Positions 54,633-64,000 of a DNA stretch of 64,000 nt are shown piece after piece. The notes beneath the pieces are model-generated. The model worked only from the letters and a program-made list of their open reading frames with translations, was not told the DNA's origin and ran no database searches. Within the stretch, counting starts at the first letter, position 1. The number at the start of each line of letters is the position of its first letter. The DNA lies in the NCBI GenBank assembly GCA_014526335.1, contig JACTAT010000230.1, forward strand, positions 283,977-347,976, given 5' to 3'. Both the position numbers and the translations under genes were made by a program. The stretch is from Chrysaora quinquecirrha (lineage: Eukaryota; Cnidaria; Scyphozoa; Semaeostomeae; Pelagiidae).

Positions 54633-56986
54633 ATGTTTCAGCTACCGCAGATCCCGAAGAAAACTCAACGAAGTGGCCCCCAGTTGCCTTATGATGGCAT
54701 GCCCTGTTTCAACTTGAGCGAATTTAAAAGGAAGTCACTAATAGGCTCTGGGGGGTATGGAAAAGTTTTTCATGGCAGATATGAAGATTCTGATGTTGTA
54801 GTTAAGGTTCTAGCCGACGTGGATGAGAAAGAGGTCACTAGAGAGGCAAGGTTTTTACATAAACTTAACCACCCAAACGTTGTACGTTTTATTGCAGTAT
54901 GTCTCCCAAAAAAGGCCATCATGCTTGAGTACATGTGCTTTGATATGTCAGACTTTGGATTAGATGACAGTGTTTCCAGTCTGGCCGAACTTTTAGAGAA
55001 GCTAAATGAATGCAAGTTTATGGGGTTGAGCACTTGATACCATGTACAGCAAAACAGATTGTTGATGGCTTGACATATTTACATTCCCAAGGTGTGGCGC
55101 ATAGGGACTTGAAACCAGGAAATATTTTAGTGGATTCAAGTCATCTACGGAAAGTATCTGAAAAGGAGAAGAAGTTACTTTGGCTAAACAAACCCTGTGT
55201 TACTAAGCTTACTGACTTTGGAGAGAGTTGGGGTAAGATTTGTCAATCCGCACATGCTGCCTGCTCATTTACTGTCAACAACTATAAAGGTACACCGGTA
55301 TTTATGGCCCCAGAGATAATCGATCCTTCTAAACGACCTAGAGAGATGCGCATAGATCAACTTCTACGAGCAGATATATGGAGCCTTGGTATGGTGTTCT
55401 TTTGCATGCTGAACCCAACTGCTAAAGCACCTTATTTTGCTGAGCTGAAAAAGCAGCACATAGAGAGCAATTGGCAGGAATTTGTAAGAAGGCAAATTTC
55501 AAAAGGGATACTCCCTGAAGGTGACGAATCGTACCGGCATATACAGGCATCTGAGTGGATAGGTATTCTTGATGCATTCAAGGGATGTATACAAAAGCAT
55601 CCAGAACAACGCTGGTCGCTAGAAAAAGTTCTTCAAACACTTACTAGGAAAGACAACTCAGAAAGTTTTCCTTTGCGAAACCACCAAGGTTCTTCACAGG
55701 AACAGGGAAATATTGTGTTTATCCAGAATAGCCTGCACACGAAAAACAGTGATCCACTGAATGATGGAACAAATTCCTGCGTATTTCTTTGCATTAAATG
55801 TATTGAAATCATATTGACAACGCAAATAGAATCGTGGAAAGAGCTAACCGAAATTGTAAGCAACGTGATCGAAGTTTTTCCAGTTGAAATAAACGAATTT
55901 CGATCAAAAGAAAAATTATATGGGGTCGATGAAGCATATGCAGAGATGATTCACAACCATTTAGTGAAGCCGCTAGTGCTACACAGCAAAAGTCTGGGGG
56001 CTATGGTATTCTCAGAGGGAGGAAAAAATGAGCTTTTACAAGAATTGTTAAAGGAAACTGGTCTCTGTGTAATGACAGTGGAGCCATATAGTTTTATTAT
56101 AGGAAGACTAAATGGCAGCTTCATCGTTATTGACACCCATGTGATTGGCCAAAGATTAGGAGGTAATGGAAATGGAATCCTAAAAGTTTTCGTGAATGAG
56201 CGAGACGCCGCGTACTGGATTTGGCTAAGATTGTTCTACAGTGGATTAAAAGATTCTCCTCTTGAAATTGTTAGAATAGAATTGAAAAACGAAGGCAGTA
56301 TCAGCAATTCACCATTGAAACCGATGAACGAACACTTGGATGTTGAGGTGAAACTTCGTGTAGACAGCAGAGGGAATGATGCCTGTTTGACCAAATTAAC
56401 ACAACAAGAGTCACAGCATACAATACTTTCAGACAGTCTTGAGCCAGTTCTTATTTCAGACAGTAGCATTGTGGTCGAAAAATCTCTTTCGAGGTCATCC
56501 AATGAATGCCAAGATATTAAAATGAATCATGATGCACTAAATGATGATTCCAGTTCTCTTCCAGACCTGTCAACGAAAGGAGACTCACAGAAGAAGCATG
56601 GGCAGCAGAGCTTTCTACCAAGAATCATAAGGAAAGAAAAGCTGTCAAAACCGAGTGAATGGGAAAAATTATCTATAGAGAAATGGGGTATCTTTGATCT
56701 ACCAAGTATAACAAGCATGACCCGGAACCTCACAAAAGCTGAGCAGTTTGCACTTGTGCAATCAAACGTACCCAGAGCCAGCAGGATTCCGCAAGCTTGT
56801 CGGGCTCAAGCACTGTTTGCTATTAATTGTGCAAACATTAAAAATGTCGACGACGTTCAAAGCGATCTAAATGGCGTGTTCTCAAAGTGTTTGGAGGCTC
56901 GTATCTTCACTGTCAATGCTGCAACCGACAGAGAAGGTAGGGTAAATCTGTCAGTGGTATCAAAAAAGCAGATAGAATGCGTTTAA
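54633..56986 (+). CDS. protein kinase + DUB-like cysteine protease of the transposon
   Basis: Two overlapping frames (54633-55037 and 55010-56986) are halves of one protein, separated by a one-base shift at a T run near 55,020. Kinase: glycine loop GSGGYGKV (residues 38-45), Lys58 in VVVK, Glu71 in the C-helix, then in the second frame HRDLKPGN (31-38), DFG (69-71), APE (100-102) and DIWSLG. All catalytic residues are present, so it could be active, probably Ser/Thr-directed by HRDLKPxN. From about residue 240 of frame 2 comes a cysteine-protease-like domain: NDGTNSCVFLC (Cys257) and VIDTHVIG (Asp375, His377). This Cys / D-x-H pattern resembles the deubiquitinase-like C76 and OTU-type families. 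A Ser-rich linker and a C-terminal domain (EQFALVQSNVPRASRIPQ) follow. The start ATG directly follows a TTATAG, so an upstream exon is possible. Function within transposition is unknown. Confidence 0.8.
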
Positions 56987-57061
56987 GATGGCCAGTATTT
57001 TTTAAAGATTCACAGGAAGGAAAACAAATTTGGCCTTATCCGAAACATTTCATACTTTTTT

Positions 57062-59703
57062 AATAAGGACGGTCATGTTTTGAACAACACTGTAATACTG
57101 CAATATCTGATTGATGCATCAATCAGCAACGAATCTAAAGAAGTGTCATTTACTGTAGAGCCACATGGTAATGCCAAAAGACAAGGAGCCAGTTCAGGAT
57201 TCTACCCATTAAAAAAAAGTACGATAAAAGATCTGTTCAATGGCAACAAACAAGGGAAACGAAAGGCAGGAGAAATCTATGAAGACGCAAAAGCAAACTT
57301 GAATGATTGTGACTTTGGAGATCAGCCCAGATCCAAGAAGCAAGTTACGGATTTGATGAGGAAGTCTTCATTACAGATGAACGAGGTAGATGCCCTTTTA
57401 TCATACAACCAAGAATTAGGAGAGAGCAGAATCATATGGCACCACAGTGATCTGCCCTTTGATACCTGGGTTCTTGGCAATCAAAGAATGATTGATAACC
57501 TATCCGTAGTTTCACATGGTATGCCATTATCCATAGATCCAACCTTTAACCACGGGGCATTTGAAGTCACTCCTCTTACATACCGACACCAGTTAATTGA
57601 ATCGAAAAGCAAGAACATCGCTGGTCATTGGTCGAAAGCTGTAATGATAGGACCAACAATTGTTCACCATGGGAAAGACGAAGAAACATTTGATTTAACC
57701 TTAGCCTCAATTGCAAGGAAGACAAATTTGATGAATAAAACATTCGGTATTGTAACAGATGGGGAGCAAGCCCTTATTAATTCCTGTATACGGAATTTTC
57801 CAAAGTCTATAGCACTGAGGTGCACTAACCATTTCAGACAAAATTGTATCGCCTTTTTGAAGTCACTCGGAATTTTAAGTTCGGCTGCCCAACAACCTTT
57901 TCTTGAGATCGTTTTTGGGAAGGAAGGAATTGTTGATGCAGAAAACAAGAAGCATCTGAAAGAAATCATGGAAGAGAAACAGCCCATTCTTGATACCCTG
58001 GAACGCAATGCACTAGGATTGGGAAGTGAGGATCCAGTGCATTTCAGCAGTTACCTTTCTGAAAGGAGAAAGAGCGTTATAAGAAAGCTGATTAAAGATG
58101 TAAGGAGAAAGGCTGGGATGCCTTTACAAAATGGTCAATATCCAAGTAGAGTGTATACAAATCAGTCTGAGACATGTAATTTGATTTTATCTGCACGAAA
58201 AAAAACCATTGGCTATTCAAAAAAAGATGACTTGTCCAAGAAACAGTTTGTGAAAGACGTTTGGCAAGCTGAGACTGAAAAACAAGATTCCGAGATAGAG
58301 CGTACATTGTTTGGTCAAAGCGATAAGTTCAGGCTTTGCACAGAAGCAGCATATTTGCAGGTTCCTGTTGAAGAATGGTTCTCATGGTCTAAAATCAATA
58401 AAAAGAGGTACTTGCTAATAATTCTTCTCGTTTTGTATGATGCATTCTATATTTGATATAAGAATTATAAGTATTTTCTTTGCGCAGATACGCTATGGAG
58501 TTCAATAAACTGAGTATTGAAGATGCACGAAATGGGAAGCAAATACGTTTACCGTCTACAACGCAGATGGAAATTCCCATAAAAACACCAAGAGCAAACC
58601 TATCAGTTCGGCTTGAAGAAGCCTTGCCAATGCTGTTTCATGCTGGCTTGATTGAGAAAAAGGCATTAGACTATATCAACAACGAAACTGCAATAGTGTC
58701 AGCTCCTACGCAAGATTCAGCAGCGCACCGTAAGCAGTGCTTTCTTGTTGCATCTGGGAATAAAATGCACAAAGTTGAGATAACGGGTGAGAAAGTGACT
58801 TGCGACTGTATTGGTTATAGGTAAGGTGATTTTTATTTGATCTTAAAACACCTATAGGTATGCCAGGCTTGACAGAAGGGGGGCAGTATATCAGGGCGTG
58901 ACGGATACTTTAATAATTCAGTAGTTTAGTGGTCGACAAATAACTTCTCCCCAAACAATATGTTTCTATTTCACAATTTCCAGTAGTATTTCTTTTCCGT
59001 TAAAAGGGGATGCCAGCACTCAGCACGACCAGCAGCAGCTTTACGGGACTTCATGGGCGACATGCTCCCTTAAACTTCACTTTTCGGCAGCCTTAATTGT
59101 AAATATTTTTCGGCACTATCAAATTTCAAGAAGTGGGTTTTTATAAACAGATACTCTTCAGATCTTCCAAGAAAATGAGTAGCACCGAGATTGGGCGATT
59201 GTTAGACTTAAGGAAGTTTCATTATCTTCGGCATAAATTTTTGTCTTTTTTTTGTATTACGCGATTTTACGGTAGCTAGCATTTGCAAATTGCTATGAGA
59301 AAGAGAATTGCATGAAATTCTTAACATTTTTTTCAGGTCAGTGCGAATATGTAGCCATGCAGTGGCGGTTGCGGACAAAAATGGTCTACTGAAGGCAATG
59401 GTTCAAGGTGTGAAGTCCGTATGCAGAGCTGCACTTACTTACCCGAATAACTCAAATGGAGCTGGCAGAAAGGGAAAATGCCCTCGGAAACACAGACAGT
59501 ATGCGTTATCTGATCGCTGTACAGAATCAAATAATGCACCGTTTACCCGAATTTGGCATAATAACGAGCCTCTTGTTGTAGAAAGTGTTGCGGCAGTGCC
59601 AGTGGGAAAACTCTGTGGTCAGTGTGGAAACGATTTTCCAAGGGGTAATTTTTCTGATATTAAAAAAAGCCATCTCTTAAACAGGATGCAGCTTAAAAAC
59701 TAA
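57062..59703 (+). CDS. MULE-type transposase with SWIM zinc finger, three exons
   Basis: Exons 57062-58407, 58488-58820 and 59337-59703 join in phase (split Arg codons AG|A and AG|G). The core is that of Mutator-like transposases: LSIDPTFNHGAFEVTPLTYR (Asp153 of the ORF starting at 57080), MIGPTIVHHGK, FGIVTDGEQAL (Asp227) and CTNHFRQN. The third acidic residue was not assigned. A SWIM finger (CDC ... CSH) spans the last intron, followed by a C-terminal CGQCG zinc-like motif. Stop TAA at 59701, inside the first terminal-repeat unit. The frame is open upstream of 57080. The region 56,944-57,060 continues a similar protein in other frames, so the kinase-protease and transposase may be one polyprotein split by two small frameshifts. 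Confidence 0.82.
58821..59336 (+). other. last intron of the transposase gene
   Basis: 516-nt AT-rich intron between GTAAGG at 58821 and TTTTTTTCAG ending at 59336. Nothing else seen. Confidence 0.75.
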
Positions 59704-62700
59704 AGAAATCCACGTAAAAGGCAACAGGGTAAACTTTGATAACACGGGTCAGTGAAGTCAGTGTTTTCGTTTTTTGCCTATAGCAAAAGTGGAAAACACT
59801 GACCCGAAAAACACTGACTTTTTCCAATGTAGGGTATATTGAAAAATTTCACATTTTTAAGGTGTTATTGGACATGTTACTGCTTAAGAACTAAAGAAAT
59901 CAACGTAAAAGGCAACAGGGTAAACTTTGATAACACGGGTCAGTGAAGTCAGTGTTTTCGTTTTTTGCCTATAGCAAAAGCGGAAAACATTGACCCGAAA
60001 AACACTGACTTTTTCCAATGTAAGGTATATTGAAAAAATTCCACATTTTTAAGGTGTTATCGGACAGGATACAGCTTAAAAACTAAAGAAATCCACGTAA
60101 AAGGCAACAGGGTAAACTTTGATAACAGGGGTCAGTGAAGTCAGTGTTTTCGTTTTTTGCCTATAGCAAAAGCGGAAAACACTGACCCGAAAAACACTGA
60201 CTTTTTCCAATGTAAGGTATATTGAAAAAATTCCACATTTTTAAGGTGTTATCGGACATGTTACTGCTTAAAAACTAAAGAAATCCACGTAAAAGGCAAC
60301 AGGGTAAACTTTGATAACACGGGTCAGTGAAGTCAGTGTTTTCGTTTTTTGCCTATAGCAAAAGTGGAAAACACTGACCCGAAAAACACTGACTTTTTCC
60401 AATGTAAGGTATATTGAAAAATTTCACATTTTTAAGGTGTTATTGGACATGTTACTGCTTAAAAACTAAAGAAATCAACGTAAAAGGCAACAGGGTAAGC
60501 TTTGATAATACGGGTCAGTGAAGTCAGTGTTTTCGTTTTTTGCCTATAGCAAAAGTGGAAAACACTGACCCGAAAAACAATGACTTTTTCCAATGTAAGG
60601 TATATTGAAAAATTTCACTTTTTTAAGGTGTTATCGGACAGGATACAGCTTAAAAACTAAAGAAATCCACGTAAAAGGCAACAGGGTAAACTTTGATAAC
60701 ACGGGTCAGTGAAGTCAGTGTTTTCGTTTTTTGCCTATAGCAAAAGTGGAAAACACTGACCCGAAAAACACTGACTTTTTCCAATGTAAGGTATATTGAA
60801 AAATTTCACATTTTTAAGGTGTTATCGGACAGGATACTGCTTAAAAACTAAAGAAATCCACGTAAAAGGCAACAGGGTAAACTTTGATAACACGGGTCAG
60901 TGAAGTCAGTGTTTTCGTTTTTGCCTATAGCAAAAGTGGAAAACACTGACCCGAAAAACACTGACTTTTTCCAATGTAAGGTTTATTGAAAAATTTCACA
61001 TTTTTAAGGTGTTATTGGACATGTTACTGCTTAAAAACTAAAGAAATCAACGTAAAAGGCAACAGGGTAAACTTTGATAATACGGGTTAGTGAAGTCAGT
61101 GTTTTCGTTTTTTGCCTATAGCAAAAGTGGAAAACACTGACCCGAAAACACTGACTTTTTCCAATGTAAGGTATATTGAAAAATTTCACATTTTAAGGTG
61201 TTATCTGACAGGATACTGCTTAAAAACTAAAGAAATCAACGTAAAAGGCAACAGGGTAAACTTTTATAACACGGGTCAGTGAAGTCAGTGTTTTCGTTTT
61301 TTGCCTATAGCAAAAGTGGAAAACACTGACCCGAAAAACAATGACTTTTTCCAATGTAAGGTATATTGAAAAATTTCACTTTTTTAAGGTGTTATCGGAC
61401 AGGATACAGCTTAAAAACTAAAGAAATCCACGTAAAAGGCAACAGGGTAAACTTTGATAACACGGGTCAGTGAAGTCAGTGTTTTCGTTTTTTGCCTATA
61501 GCAAAAGTGGAAAACACTGACCCGAAAAACACTGACTTTTTCCAATGTAAGGTATATTGAAAAATTTCACATTTTTAAGGTGTTATCGGACAGGATACTG
61601 CTTAAAAACTAAAGAAATCCACGTAAAAGGCAACAGGGTAAACTTTGATAACACGGGTCAGTGAAGTCAGTGTTTTCGTTTTTGCCTATAGCAAAAGTGG
61701 AAAACACTGACCCGAAAAACACTGACTTTTTCCAATGTAAGGTATATTGAAAAATTTCACATTTTAAGGTGTTATTGGACATGTTACTGCTTAAAAACTA
61801 AAGAAATCAACGTAAAAGGCAACAGGGTAAACTTTGATAACACGGGTCAGTGAAGTCAGTGTTTTCGTTTTTGCCTATAGCAAAAGTGGAAAACACTGAC
61901 CCGAAAAACACTGACTTTTTCCAATGTAAGGTATATTGAAAAATTTCACATTTTTAAGGTGTTATTGGACATGTTACTGCTTAAAAACTAAAGAAATCAA
62001 CGTAAAAGGCAACAGGGTAAACTTTGATAACACGGGTCAGTGAAGTCAGTGTTTTCGTTTTTTGCCTATAGCAAAAGTGGAAAACACTGACCCGAAAAAC
62101 AATGACTTTTTCCAATGTAAGGTATATTGAAAAATTTCACTTTTTTAAGGTGTTATCGGACAGGATACAGCTTAAAAACTAAAGAAATCCACGTAAAAGG
62201 CAACAGGGTAAACTTTGATAACACGGGTCAGTGAAGTCAGTGTTTTCGTTTTTTGCCTATAGCAAAAGTGGAAAACACTGACCCGAAAAACACTGACTTT
62301 TTCCAATGTAAGGTTTATTGAAAAATTTCACATTTTAAGGTGTTATTGGACATGTTACTGCTTAAAACTAAAGAAATCAACGTAAAAGGCAACAGGGTAA
62401 ACTTTGATAATACGGGTTAGTGAAGTCAGTGTTTTCGTTTTTTGCCTATAGCAAAAGTGGAAAACACTGACCCGAAAAACAATGACTTTTTCCAATGTAA
62501 GGTATATTGAAAAATTTCACTTTTTTAAGGTGTTATCGGACAGGATACAGCTTAAAAACTAAAGAAATCCACGTAAAAGGCAACAGGGTAAACTTTGATA
62601 ACACGGGTCAGTGAAGTCAGTGTTTTCGTTTTTTGCCTATAGCAAAAGTGGAAAACACTGACCCGAAAAACACTGACTTTTTCCAATGTAAGGTTTATTG

Positions 62701-64000
62701 AAAAATTTCACATTTTTAAGGTGTTATTGGACATGTTACTGCTTAAAAACTAAAGAAATCAACGTAAAAGGCAACAGGGTAAACTTTGATAATACGGGTT
62801 AGTGAAGTCAGTGTTTTCGTTTTTTGCCTATAGCAAAAGTGGAAAACACTGACCCGAAAAACAATGACTTTTTCCAATGTAAGGTATATTGAAAAATTTC
62901 ACTTTTTTAAGGTGTTATCGGACAGGATACAGCTTAAAAACTAAAGAAATCCACGTAAAAGGCAACAGGGTAAACTTTGATAACACGGGTCAGTGAAGTC
63001 AGTGTTTTCGTTTTTTGCCTATAGCAAAAGTGGAAAACACTGACCCGAAAAACACTGACTTTTTCCAATGTAAGGTTTATTGAAAAATTTCACATTTTTA
63101 AGGTGTTATTGGACATGTTACTGCTTAAAAACTAAAGAAATCAACGTAAAAGGCAACAGGGTAAACTTTGATAATACGGGTTAGTGAAGTCAGTGTTTTC
63201 GTTTTTTGCCTATAGCAAAAGTGGAAAACACTGACCCGAAAAACAATGACTTTTTCCAATGTAAGGTATATTGAAAAATTTCACTTTTTTAAGGTGTTAT
63301 CGGACAGGATACAGCTTAAAACTAAAGAAATCCACGTAAAAGGCAACAGGGTAAACTTTGATAACACGGGTCAGTGAAGTCAGTGTTTTCGTTTTTTGCC
63401 TATAGCAAAAGTGGAAAACACTGACCCGAAAAACACTGACTTTTTCCAATGTAAGGTATATTGAAAAATTTCACATTTTTAAGGTGTTATTGGACATGTT
63501 ACTGCTTAAAAACTAAAGAAATCAACGTAAAAGGCAACAGGGTAAACTTTTATAACACGGGTCAGTGAAGTCAGTGTTTTCGTTTTTTGCCTATAGCAAA
63601 AGTGGAAAACACTGACCCGAAAAACAATGACTTTTTCCAATGTAAGGTATATTGAAAAATTTCACTTTTTTAAAGTGTTATCGGACAGGATACAGCTTAA
63701 AAACTAAAGAAATCCACGTAAAAGGCAACAGGGTAAACTTTGATAACACGGGTCAGTGAAGTCAGTGTTTTCGTTTTTTGCCTATAGCAAAAGTGGAAAA
63801 CACTGACCCGAAAAACACTGACTTTTTCCAATGTAAGGTATATTGAAAAATTTCACATTTTTAAGGTGTTATTGGACATGTTACTGCTTAAAAACTAAAG
63901 AAATCAACGTAAAAGGCAACAGGGTAAACTTTTATAACACGGGTCAGTGAAGTCAGTGTTTTCGTTTTTTGCCTATAGCAAAAGTGGAAAACACTGACCC
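59704..64000 (+). repeat. right terminal array, at least 23 ~190-bp units
   Basis: Tandem units marked by AGTGAAGTCAGTGTTTTCG occur at 59752, 59942, 60133 and so on to 63948, about 190 bp apart, and the array leaves the window. Each unit contains a hairpin (CAGTGTTTTCG...GCCTATAGC...GGAAAACACTG). Two main types (CCACGTAAAAGG with GGACAGGATAC, and TCAACGTAAAAGG with GGACATGTTAC) are mixed and partly alternate. The array is the inverted relative of 44190-44958. The transposase stop codon lies in its first unit. Confidence 0.95.

Larger units (their letters stand above)
44030..64000 (+). mobile_element. giant MULE-type DNA transposon with tandem-array ends
   Basis: Arrays of the same ~190-bp unit stand in inverted orientation at 44190-44955 and 59704 to the window end, as expected of long terminal inverted repeats built of minisatellite. 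Between them lie a kinase-protease gene, a MULE-type transposase gene and a nested 7.5-kb foldback. The left end is placed at about 44,030, in intron 2 of CFAP263, because the unit's core (GTGGAAAACACTGACTTCACTG) first appears at 44,048. The right end and any target duplication are outside the window. Size is therefore at least 20 kb. Organisation recalls Rehavkus/Foldback-like MULEs, but this is inference. Confidence 0.65.

Overview
This window is eukaryotic and almost certainly metazoan DNA. Genes are split by short GT-AG introns, the sequence is AT-rich, and repeats dominate. The host genes recognised are a secreted TSP1/PA14 protein, an ABHD4/5-like hydrolase, RABIF/MSS4 and the ciliary gene CFAP263/CCDC113. 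Together with DIRS, Gypsy, MULE and hAT transposon relics, they suit a marine invertebrate. A cnidarian (anthozoan) is my best guess, but this is an inference and not proven.

Layout. 1.7-6.9 kb: last seven coding exons of a TSP1 + PA14 secreted protein (+). 9.3-11.4 kb: first two exons of an ABHD4/5-like gene (+). 12.0-16.0 kb: about 4 kb of homopolymer-stretched pseudo-sequence, most likely an assembly/base-calling artefact that hides the rest of that gene. 16.8-17.9 kb: complete two-exon RABIF (+). 19.2-19.8 kb: a repeat built around TCTAAAAAGGGGAA motifs, with a diverged inverted copy at 40.3-41.0 kb. 20.0-20.2 kb: hAT transposase remnant (-). 20.3-23.1 kb: 81-bp minisatellite with a 324-bp higher-order period. 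23.1-28.6 kb: tandem 1.1-kb units (2.45-kb dimers) punctuated by a 232-bp MITE. 28.6-34.9 kb: Ty3/Gypsy-type retrotransposon with a MYND finger ahead of its protease. 34.9-40.3 kb: DIRS-type tyrosine-recombinase retrotransposon (-), interrupted by two LINE fragments. 41.0-41.6 kb: second Gypsy pol remnant (-).

42.2-44.0 kb holds exons 1-2 of CFAP263. A very large DNA transposon lies in its intron 2, running from about 44.03 kb past the end of the window. Its ends are inverted arrays of a ~190-bp unit: 4 copies on the left, at least 23 on the right. It encodes, on the + strand, a protein kinase joined to a DUB-like cysteine protease, followed by a MULE-type transposase with a SWIM finger; these may form one polyprotein. 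Nested inside is a second, 7.54-kb foldback element (45,472-53,011) with ~3.6-kb, nearly identical inverted arms and a 9-bp target-site duplication. Its arms contain smaller foldbacks and minisatellites.

The most interesting candidate system is the kinase-protease-transposase element with tandem-array termini. The main caution is quality. Frameshifts at several loci fall in or beside short homopolymer runs, one 110-bp stretch looks like an interleaved consensus of two repeats, and 4 kb is homopolymer-inflated, so some apparent breaks may be sequencing or assembly errors.
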